From positions 186,001-250,000 of the forward strand of contig NZ_AWGE01000001.1 of the NCBI RefSeq assembly GCF_000495815.1: 64,000 nt of DNA. The letters run 5' to 3'. The stretch's first letter is position 1. Every line of letters starts with the position of its first letter. The notes beneath the pieces were generated by a model, which was not told where the DNA came from, searched no databases, and saw nothing but the letters and a program-made list of their open reading frames with translations. Below, one piece after another: positions 57,428-64,000 of this stretch. The DNA comes from Asticcacaulis sp. AC466. Its GTDB lineage: Bacteria > Pseudomonadota > Alphaproteobacteria > Caulobacterales > Caulobacteraceae. The position numbers and the translations under genes were made by a program.

Positions 57428-59245
57428 GTGTTTTGTGTTGCCAAGGCGGATTTGGGATTGTTTGCGGGTATGGGCGCGGGTCTGGTTCAACGGATGAAGG
57501 GGATAGGCCTCGGGCTTCTGGCTGCCGGTCTTCTGTGTCTGCCCGTTGATATGTCTCCCGCCTTTGCGCAGGATGCCAATTCGTCCAGTCTGTCGCAATT
57601 GTCCGACCCCGATTTTCAGCCCGTTAATTCGACGAAGGCGCTGAAGGCTTCCGAACAATCGGTGGTTCGTGTGCTGGTCGTCTATCGCGGCTATGGCGGC
57701 GTGCCGCTCGATACGGTCGGCATGGGCTCGGGATTTGTCGTCGCACCAGGCTATATCGTCACCAATTACCACGTCGTCCAGGTGCCGCCTGAGGCTTCGA
57801 GCGCTGATATCTATATCGTCCCGCACAAGGACTCCGGGGCCGGATATCAGCCGGTACAGCTGATGAAGTCCTGGATCCAGGGCGATCTGGTCCTGCTGTC
57901 TGCACCGAACCTCAAAATTCCGCCCCTGAAACTCTTCCTCACGCCTTACAAGAATGAGCGCGTGGTTTCGATGGGCTATCCCGACGTAACGGATCACCTG
58001 CTTAACCGGTCGGGCACGGCGCTTCTCGAACCGGCGGACGCCTACGTGACGCAAGGGTCCATCGCCCTGTTCGCCGCCACCAATCCGGACGGCAGTCGCG
58101 TCGAAACCCTGTTTCACACCGCGCCGATCAATCACGGCAATTCCGGCGGTCCGCTGCTGAACGAATGCGGCCAGGTCGTTGGCGTCAATACCTGGACCGC
58201 GCCGTCGACCCTGTCAGCAGGGGGTAACCTGGATATCTCGGCGGGCCAGTTCGTCGCCACCCACGTTTCGGCGTTGAATACCTTCCTCAGCTCGGCCGGT
58301 ATATCGCCGGAGATCGTCAGCACGCCATGCTATGCCAAGAGCGAGGACGAGATCGTTAAGGACGACGCGCTCTCCAAGGTGCTGTCCGCCGCTGCGGAGG
58401 CCCAGGTTCAGCGCCTTGTCGAGCAGAAAAAGGCCGAAGCCGATCGCGCCCTGATGGAGCGTCTGCAACTGGGCGCCATGGTGGTCCTGTCCGTCCTGGT
58501 CCTGATTCTTATCGGCCTGATCATTCGCCGCGAAATCCGCCACCGTGCCGAAATCCACCGCTCACGTGAGCCCGATGCCCCGACAGCCTTCGACGAAGCG
58601 CCGGTCGAACGCGTCAAGCCGGAGCGCGTTCGCCACCGTATCGAACTGCGCGCACCGCCGCCAGTCAAGGTGCCGGGCATCAAGCATCCGATACCCTGGG
58701 GCTGGATCGCCTTGGCCGCCGTTATCGTCATTGTCGTTGCGTGGTTCCTGATCAAGGATCGCGACATCTATCGTCGCCTCAGCAAACCGAAGGTCGCCGC
58801 CCCTGTGGCAGAAGCTGTCACGGTGAAGATGTCCTGCGCCATCGACCCCACCGCCTCGCCTAATCCGCTAAGCGGAGCGGGGCCGATCGAGTTCGAATTT
58901 GACTCCGTCCATGCCTGCGTCAATGGACGTACGCCGTATGAGCGTCAACCGAACGGCTCCCTGCTGCGTTTTGCAATGGGCGAAGCCAATCCTGTGGCGG
59001 CGCGGATGGAATTTTCCGCCGACGGTCAGGTCTTCACCCGTTATGATTACCGGCTAGACCCGGTCCAATATACTAATTTCAATAACCAGATGAAGGCGCT
59101 GGGCACTTTGCGTTGTTCCACGCACAGCAATGCTGGTGCGCTTGCGGCGCTTGCCAATAACCTGGCCCGCGTGCGTACCCTGTCCCAGACCTACCTGACG
59201 ATGGCGCCGGAAACTAAGACGGTATGGCGCTGCAAACAGACATGA
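57428..59245 (+). CDS. Trypsin-like serine protease with two membrane helices and a novel C-terminal domain
   Basis: 605 residues. Signal peptide (LGLLAAGLLCLPVDMSPAFAQ), then a trypsin-like domain: His in YIVTNYHVVQ, Asp in GDLVLLSAP, Ser in NHGNSGGPLLNE. After it come a coiled segment, a membrane helix (MVVLSVLVLILIGLIIRR), a charged linker, a second membrane helix (WIALAAVIVIVVAWFLI) and about 140 residues with four Cys that I cannot assign. The last part would be periplasmic again. GTG 57428 has AGAGGA upstream; ATG 57470 or 57494 are alternatives. Confidence 0.85.
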   Translation: MFCVAKADLGLFAGMGAGLVQRMKGIGLGLLAAGLLCLPVDMSPAFAQDANSSSLSQLSDPDFQPVNSTKALKASEQSVVRVLVVYRGYGGVPLDTVGMGSGFVVAPGYIVTNYHVVQVPPEASSADIYIVPHKDSGAGYQPVQLMKSWIQGDLVLLSAPNLKIPPLKLFLTPYKNERVVSMGYPDVTDHLLNRSGTALLEPADAYVTQGSIALFAATNPDGSRVETLFHTAPINHGNSGGPLLNECGQVVGVNTWTAPSTLSAGGNLDISAGQFVATHVSALNTFLSSAGISPEIVSTPCYAKSEDEIVKDDALSKVLSAAAEAQVQRLVEQKKAEADRALMERLQLGAMVVLSVLVLILIGLIIRREIRHRAEIHRSREPDAPTAFDEAPVERVKPERVRHRIELRAPPPVKVPGIKHPIPWGWIALAAVIVIVVAWFLIKDRDIYRRLSKPKVAAPVAEAVTVKMSCAIDPTASPNPLSGAGPIEFEFDSVHACVNGRTPYERQPNGSLLRFAMGEANPVAARMEFSADGQVFTRYDYRLDPVQYTNFNNQMKALGTLRCSTHSNAGALAALANNLARVRTLSQTYLTMAPETKTVWRCKQT

Positions 59246-59483
59246 CCACACGTCATATCGGCGTCTTCATGTTGTGTTCAAAGTCAAAGTCGTAAGCCAG
59301 TATACATATCCTCTACGGCCCCTCGGAATCGGCGGATGGCCTTATGGGATTCTAACGAGTTTTTACTGCGTTCCGGTCAACGCCCTTACCCTGCCTCTGG
59401 CATAAGTGGAGGTAGTGGCCTGAGATCGGACCCGCAAATAGGGCCCTTGATCGGGACCAACAGCATCTGAGGAGTCTACAATA

Positions 59484-60179
59484 ATGCCTGTATTAAATAT
59501 GCCCAAACTGAATATTTCCGGCCGAAGCGCCATTTTGGCGGTGACCGGTATCGCTTTCCTTCTGACCGGCTGTGAGACCATTGATACGTCCAACGGTGTC
59601 AAGACACGCAGCAACACCAAGACAGGCGCTCTGATCGGCGCGGCGGTCGGTGCCGGCGTCGGCGCCCTGTCAAACAATGACCAGCGCCGCAAGAACGCCG
59701 TTATCGGTGCGGGTATCGGTGCTTTGGCGGGTGCGGGTGTCGGCGCCTACATGGATCGACAGCAGAAAGATTTGCGCGCCGAACTGGAAACGCGCGGCGT
59801 CTACGTTACCCGCCGTGGCAATGATATCGTCCTCAATCTGCCGTCCGACGTCACCTTCTCTTCGGGCAGTGCCGACATCGCCGGCTCCTTCCTGCCGGTG
59901 CTGGATGATGTTGCCACCATCCTCAATCAATATCCATCGACCTATATCGACGTGGTTGGTCACGCCGACGGCCAGGGTTCAGATGCCTACAATCTCGACC
60001 TGTCAGAGCGCCGCGCCAATGCGACAGCGGGGTATCTCGTTGCCCGTAAGGTCAAGGCCGAACGCATCTACGTCGCCGGCATGGGCAAGCGTCAGCCGAT
60101 CGCGACCAATAGCACGCCCGAAGGCCGCGCCAAGAATCGCCGTGTCGAAATCACCCTGCGCCCGGTGGTTGAAAACTGA
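59484..60179 (+). CDS. OmpA family lipoprotein (YiaD-like)
   Basis: 231 residues. Lipobox LLTGC near residue 31, a glycine-zipper segment (GALIGAAVGAGVGAL and GAGIGALAGAGVGAYMD, about 50-90), then an OmpA C-terminal peptidoglycan-binding domain with VVGHADGQGSDAYNLDLSER and GKRQPIATNSTPEGRAKNRR. This is the standard YiaD/OmpA-type organisation of outer-membrane lipoproteins. GAGGAG lies 9 bases ahead of the ATG. Confidence 0.92.
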   Translation: MPVLNMPKLNISGRSAILAVTGIAFLLTGCETIDTSNGVKTRSNTKTGALIGAAVGAGVGALSNNDQRRKNAVIGAGIGALAGAGVGAYMDRQQKDLRAELETRGVYVTRRGNDIVLNLPSDVTFSSGSADIAGSFLPVLDDVATILNQYPSTYIDVVGHADGQGSDAYNLDLSERRANATAGYLVARKVKAERIYVAGMGKRQPIATNSTPEGRAKNRRVEITLRPVVEN

Positions 60180-60188
60180 GCGGGCATT

Positions 60189-60208
60189 AACCCTGTCCTT
60201 TGAGGGTT
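60189..60208 (+). terminator. Weak hairpin after OmpA-family gene
   Basis: AACCCT and AGGGTT stem with an 8-base loop, followed by TCTC. No real T-run, so this is a weak candidate. Confidence 0.4.
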
Positions 60209-60238
60209 TCTCAAAACTAACTGAGTAGGATTGGCGGT

Positions 60239-61054
60239 ATGGACACATGCCGCCAATTCGTTTTTCACGACAGCCTGACTGAGGATCCACCTTATAAGCG
60301 CTTTTCGCTTTTGGGGGCCGAGGTCGATGCGGTGACCCCGACTTGCGTAATGGAGTTTGTCGGCGCCAAGGTGGTCGCCGGTGAGCGCGCCATCGTGGCC
60401 AACCATAATCTGCATAGCCTGTATCTGTTTCAGAAGCGGGCCGACATGCGCGCCTTTTACGCCAAGGCGGATCTGATCGAAATTGATTCGACGCCGATGA
60501 TTGCCTGGGGCCGTCTTATGGGACTTCCGGTGTCGCGGCAGCATCGGGTCACCTATCTTGATTATCGCGAAGATTTCTGGGCGCGTGCTCAGGTTAATGG
60601 CTGGCGCGTCTATCATATCGGCGGCGAGGCGGCGCATAACGACCGCTCGAAAGCGGCGATTCTCAACCGCTATCCCGATGTGCATCTCGACCTGCATACC
60701 GGCTTCTTTGACATAGGGGGCGCGGAAAACGAGGCCTTGCTGGCGGATCTGGCGGCTAAAAAGCCTGATGTTCTGCTGGTTGGCATGGGCATGCCGCGTC
60801 AGGAAACCTGGATATTGGCCAATCTCGACCGTCTGCCGGATTGCGTTATCCTGCCGGTCGGAGCGGCGTTCGACTACGAGGCCGGTGTCATCTACACGCC
60901 GCCGCGCTGGACCGGGCGACTGGGTATAGAGTGGCTGGTGCGGTTTCTTCATGAACCGAAACGTCTGTTCGAACGCTACTTTGTCGAGCCCTGGCATCTT
61001 ATCCCTCAGGCGTTGAACGACGTGTCGCGCCGTCTGGTCCCTATCGATTTTTGA
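60239..61054 (+). CDS. WecG/TagA/CpsF family glycosyltransferase (GT26)
   Basis: 271 residues with the GT26 pattern: VANHNLHSLYLFQKRADMR, ADLIEIDSTPMIAWGRLMG, the GWRVYHIGGEA block, VLLVGMGMPRQETWI and FDYEAGVIYTPPRW. Relatives add N-acetylmannosamine-type sugars to lipid-linked intermediates in exopolysaccharide, teichoic-acid or enterobacterial common antigen synthesis. The sugar cannot be told here. AGGA 8 bases upstream of ATG 60239. Next to SDR and Pse genes, it may act in surface glycan building. Confidence 0.9.
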   Translation: MDTCRQFVFHDSLTEDPPYKRFSLLGAEVDAVTPTCVMEFVGAKVVAGERAIVANHNLHSLYLFQKRADMRAFYAKADLIEIDSTPMIAWGRLMGLPVSRQHRVTYLDYREDFWARAQVNGWRVYHIGGEAAHNDRSKAAILNRYPDVHLDLHTGFFDIGGAENEALLADLAAKKPDVLLVGMGMPRQETWILANLDRLPDCVILPVGAAFDYEAGVIYTPPRWTGRLGIEWLVRFLHEPKRLFERYFVEPWHLIPQALNDVSRRLVPIDF

Positions 61055-61113
61055 TGATGCGGCGGCTGTAATGGCGGCGGGGCAGGGGCTCCACGCTATC
61101 GCAAGGTCCGACC

Positions 61114-62100
61114 ATGACACCGCTCGAGTATGAGGAGGAGGCGGAAGACACCGTCGCCATCCAGCGCGCCCTCCAGGCAGAACGACGACAAACCGACAAG
61201 AGGAAGTCAGAGGGCGAATCCAAGTCCGCCATGCAGGCCGGGGCGCGGATATATCCCGAGCCGCCCCTGCCGATGCAAACCCTCGATAAGCCCGGCAATG
61301 AAGCGGGTATGGTACTGCAACCTCTCTGTGACGCGCCCTACTATCGCGGGTCTGGCAAGCTCGAAGGCAAGGTGGCCCTGATCACGGGAGGCGACTCCGG
61401 TATCGGTCGCTCCGTTTCCATCCTCTACGCCCGTGAAGGGGCGGATGTCGCCATCGTCTTTCTGGACGAACACGAAGACGCCGAACTGACCCGAAGCCTG
61501 GTCGAGGCCGAAGGACAAAGATGCCTGTTGATTGCCGGAGATGTCGCCGACCGTCAGTTTTGCCGGGATGCTGTGGCCCAAACCGTCGCGCGCCTGGGCA
61601 AGCTTGATATCCTTGTCAACAACGCTGCATTCCAGCTTCACGCCAAATTTGCGGACTTGAGCGAAGAACAGTTCGACCGGACCGTGAAGACCAACCTCTA
61701 CGGCTATTTTCACATGGCGCAGGCGGCGGCGGAACACATCCCTAATGGCGGCGCCATCGTCAATACCGGATCGGTCACGGGTATCGAAGGCAGCCCCATG
61801 CTCATCGACTATTCGATGACCAAGGGGGGCATTCACGCCTTTACGCGCTCTCTGGCCGGGCAGTTGGTCGAAAAGGGTATCCGCGTCAATTGCGTGGCGC
61901 CGGGGCCGGTCTGGACGCCGCTCAACCCCGCCGACAAGTCTCCGGAGGACGTCGCTGAGTTTGGCGCCCAGACGCCGATGAAGCGCCCCGCCCAGCCTGA
62001 GGAGATCGCACCGGCCTATGTCTTCCTGGCATCGCCACAGATGTCGTCCTACGTTACGGGCGAGGTCCTGCCGGTGATCGGCGGCTATGGCGGCGGCTGA
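61114..62100 (+). CDS. Short-chain dehydrogenase/reductase, YghA-like
   Basis: 328 residues. An N-terminal extension (about 85 residues including PEPPLPMQTLDKPGNEAGM) precedes the Rossmann fold. The NAD(P) loop GGDSGIGRS, NNAA in LVNNAAFQ, Ser in NTGSVTGIEG, and YSMTK (YxxxK) complete the catalytic set. Matches the extended SDR group of E. coli YghA, oxidoreductases of uncertain substrate linked to stress. No strong ribosome site is seen at ATG 61114. Confidence 0.88.
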   Translation: MTPLEYEEEAEDTVAIQRALQAERRQTDKRKSEGESKSAMQAGARIYPEPPLPMQTLDKPGNEAGMVLQPLCDAPYYRGSGKLEGKVALITGGDSGIGRSVSILYAREGADVAIVFLDEHEDAELTRSLVEAEGQRCLLIAGDVADRQFCRDAVAQTVARLGKLDILVNNAAFQLHAKFADLSEEQFDRTVKTNLYGYFHMAQAAAEHIPNGGAIVNTGSVTGIEGSPMLIDYSMTKGGIHAFTRSLAGQLVEKGIRVNCVAPGPVWTPLNPADKSPEDVAEFGAQTPMKRPAQPEEIAPAYVFLASPQMSSYVTGEVLPVIGGYGGG

Positions 62101-62199
62101 CCGCTGCGGGCGTAGATTTACTTAACGTGACTTTAACCGCCCGTGGGCAAGATGCCACCCACGGGCGAGATGCGTCCGGCTTTGAGTGCACGGATCGCC

Positions 62200-63243
62200 A
62201 TGACCTATCGTGATTTTTCGCCGCAAACCGACCCGGTCAAGGGCAAGGTTGTCCTGATCACCGGCGGCACAGGTTCTTTCGGTCGTCGCATGACGCAGAC
62301 CTTGCTTGAGCACCATGATCCGCGCAAGGTCATCATCCTGTCGCGCGACGAACTCAAGCAATACGAGATGCGCGGCGAACTGGAAGAGCGCTTCGATAAG
62401 GCGAAGATATCAAAATTAAGGTTCTTCCTTGGCGACGTGCGTGATCGTGAACGTTTGAAACTGGCCTTCCGCGGCGTCGACATCGTCATTCATGCGGCCG
62501 CTCTCAAGCAGGTGCCTGCCGCCGAATACAACCCGTCGGAATGCATCGCTACCAATATCAACGGCGCGGAAAATGTTGTGGCTGCCGCCTTCTCCGCTCG
62601 CGTCCAACGCGTGGTGGCGCTGTCAACCGACAAGGCCTGTTCCCCCATCAACCTGTATGGCGCGACCAAGCTGGCTTCGGACAAGATCTTCGTCGCCGCC
62701 AATAACATGGCCGGCGACATTGGTTCGCGCTTTTGCGTCGTCCGCTACGGCAATGTCGTAGGCTCGCGTGGTTCGGTGGTCCCCTTCTTCCAGCGCCTGC
62801 TGGCCAAGGGTGCGACGGAGTTGCCGATCACCGACCCGCGCATGACGCGCTTCTGGATATCGCTCGATCAGGGCGTCGCCTTCGTCCTCTCCTGCCTGGA
62901 ACTGACCCAAGGCGGCGAAATCTTTGTGCCGAAAATTCCCGCGACCCTGGTCACCGACCTGGCTACTGCCCTGGCGCCCGAAGCGCAGCATAAGGTCGTC
63001 GGCATCCGCCCCGGCGAGAAATTGCACGAGATGATGATTTCCGCCGATGATGCGCGCTCAACCTATGAGCTGGACGACCGCTATGTCATTGAGCCGGAGT
63101 TCGTTGAATATACCCGCAAGAGCTTCTCCAAGGTGCGTGGCATCAAGAAGGTGGCCGAAGATTTCTATTATGCCAGCGATATCAACCCGGAGCGTCTGGA
63201 CGCGGCCGGTATCCGCGATATGATGAAAGCCTATCTGGGGTGA
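62200..63243 (+). CDS. pseB: UDP-N-acetylglucosamine 4,6-dehydratase (inverting), PseB/FlmA type
   Basis: 347 residues, extended SDR. GGTGSFGRRM is the nucleotide loop; STDKACSPINLYGATK contains the DKA and YxxxK motifs of inverting dehydratases; GIRPGEKLHEMMIS ends the core. PseB makes UDP-4-keto-6-deoxy-L-AltNAc, first step to pseudaminic acid that decorates flagellins in Caulobacter-type bacteria. It is followed 26 bp later by PseC. Start 62200 was chosen by family length; the frame is open to 62143. Confidence 0.92.
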   Translation: MTYRDFSPQTDPVKGKVVLITGGTGSFGRRMTQTLLEHHDPRKVIILSRDELKQYEMRGELEERFDKAKISKLRFFLGDVRDRERLKLAFRGVDIVIHAAALKQVPAAEYNPSECIATNINGAENVVAAAFSARVQRVVALSTDKACSPINLYGATKLASDKIFVAANNMAGDIGSRFCVVRYGNVVGSRGSVVPFFQRLLAKGATELPITDPRMTRFWISLDQGVAFVLSCLELTQGGEIFVPKIPATLVTDLATALAPEAQHKVVGIRPGEKLHEMMISADDARSTYELDDRYVIEPEFVEYTRKSFSKVRGIKKVAEDFYYASDINPERLDAAGIRDMMKAYLG

Positions 63244-63268
63244 GGCGATTTTTCGTGTGCGAGGCCCC

Positions 63269-64000
63269 ATGACCTTTCTGCCCTATGGCCGCCAGTCTAT
63301 CAGCGAAGCCGACATCGCCGCCGTCGCGGATGCCCTGCGCTCCGATTTCCTGACAACCGGCCCGTTGGTCGAGCGTTTTGAAAAAGCCTTGGCCGAAGCG
63401 GTTGGCGCCGCAGAAGCGGTCGTTGTATCGAACGGCACGGCGGCGCTGCATCTGGCGGTGATGAGCGAACAATTGTCGAAATGCTGCGTGGTCATCGTCC
63501 CGGCCATCACCTTCGCCGCCAGCGCCAATTGTGTCGCCTATTGCGGCGCCGAAGTGGTCTTTGCCGATGTCGATCCGGTGACCGGCCTGATCACGGACGA
63601 CAGCTTTGACGAGGCGCTTAATATCATTGCCCGCGACTATCATGGCCATCGCTTCGCCGGTGTCATTCCGGTCCATTATGCCGGCCGGCCGGTCGATTTG
63701 CGTCACCTGCGCACGGTATGTGATGAATATGGCGCCTTTATCATCGAAGACGCCTGCCATGCCATTGGCACTGTCGGACCCCAAGGCCCAGTCGGTAGCT
63801 GCCAATCCTCCAACATGGCCTGCTTTTCGTTTCACCCGGTCAAGACGTTGACGACAGGAGAGGGGGGCGCGGTGACGACGAACGATCCCGTTCTGGCGGC
63901 GCGTCTGCGTACCCTGCGCAGTCACGGCATCGAACGCGACCCGGATCATTTTGTCGGCCTGCATTATGAAGGCGAAGGCGATGTGGGGCCTTGGGTCTAC
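63269..64000 (+). CDS. pseC: UDP-4-amino-4,6-dideoxy-AltNAc transaminase, PseC type, partial at the right edge
   Basis: The ATG at 63269 opens a frame of 244 codons with no stop before the window end. It is a DegT/DnrJ/EryC1 aminotransferase: FLPYGRQSISEADIAAVADA, DFLTTGPLVERFE, VVVSNGTAALHLAVMS, VPAITFAASANCVAYCGAE, IIEDACHAIG, and CFSFHPVKTLTTGEGGA carrying the PLP-binding Lys. It transfers an amino group to the PseB product. The C-terminal third is outside the window. Confidence 0.9.
   Translation, partial: MTFLPYGRQSISEADIAAVADALRSDFLTTGPLVERFEKALAEAVGAAEAVVVSNGTAALHLAVMSEQLSKCCVVIVPAITFAASANCVAYCGAEVVFADVDPVTGLITDDSFDEALNIIARDYHGHRFAGVIPVHYAGRPVDLRHLRTVCDEYGAFIIEDACHAIGTVGPQGPVGSCQSSNMACFSFHPVKTLTTGEGGAVTTNDPVLAARLRTLRSHGIERDPDHFVGLHYEGEGDVGPWVY

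Overview
The window is about 64 kb of GC-rich chromosome from an alphaproteobacterium, most like the Caulobacterales and within them an Asticcacaulis-type genus. This placement is inferred from four things: the atpHAGDC order, a PriA with a shared pattern of lost zinc cysteines, several outer-membrane sugar-uptake genes with tryptophan-halogenase/SapC/cupin companions, and pseB-pseC (flmA/flmB-like) genes at the right edge. I found no tRNA, rRNA, CRISPR array, prophage or transposase.

Layout. 1-7.1 kb: the end of dihydrolipoyl dehydrogenase, a flavin-binding stress protein, a secreted GH20 hexosaminidase facing a GntR/UTRA regulator (probably amino-sugar sensing), a DUF6445 oxygenase-like protein and small envelope proteins. 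7.1-12 kb: the F1 ATP synthase operon on the minus strand. 12-19.5 kb: TerC, a coiled-coil protein, a Tat-exported serine hydrolase, PriA, DUF484 and XerC. 19.5-37.2 kb: an accessory carbohydrate and halogenase island. It carries two nearly identical LacI regulators, two flavin halogenases, SapC, a JmjC-type cupin, a four-gene molybdenum hydroxylase set (2Fe-2S subunit, Tat-exported molybdopterin subunit, XdhC, MocA), a TonB-dependent receptor, and GH1 and GH5 glycosidases.

37.2-48.8 kb: a long minus-strand housekeeping run (rplU-rpmA-GNAT-obgE-nadD-rsfS-rlmH-envC-ctpA, then yibQ-like-rppH), interrupted by an XRE regulator/MFS transporter pair. 49-57 kb: a COG0523 GTPase, a WD40-like protein, MtgA, an M2 peptidase, a hydrolase, a LytTR membrane regulator and a 2OG-Fe oxygenase. 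57.4-64 kb: a membrane trypsin-like protease, an OmpA lipoprotein, a WecG/TagA glycosyltransferase, an SDR, PseB and the start of PseC, which fits surface or flagellin glycan synthesis.

The best place to look for something new is 19.5-37.2 kb. Two 14-bp sites matching TGNCATCGATGNCA lie upstream of the second lacI/TonB receptor pair and just downstream of the GH1 gene. The second site precedes a stretch that folds into a long hairpin, exposes a pyrimidine-rich segment complementary to Shine-Dalgarno sequences and ends in a strong intrinsic terminator: a candidate sugar-controlled small RNA or leader. Both halogenases keep the catalytic Lys and Glu but lack the Pro of the usual WxWxIP motif. 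Other candidate control elements are a perfect 19-bp palindrome at the end of the XRE gene, repeated ACCAAT motifs around the GH20 gene, and a hairpin directly ahead of rplU.
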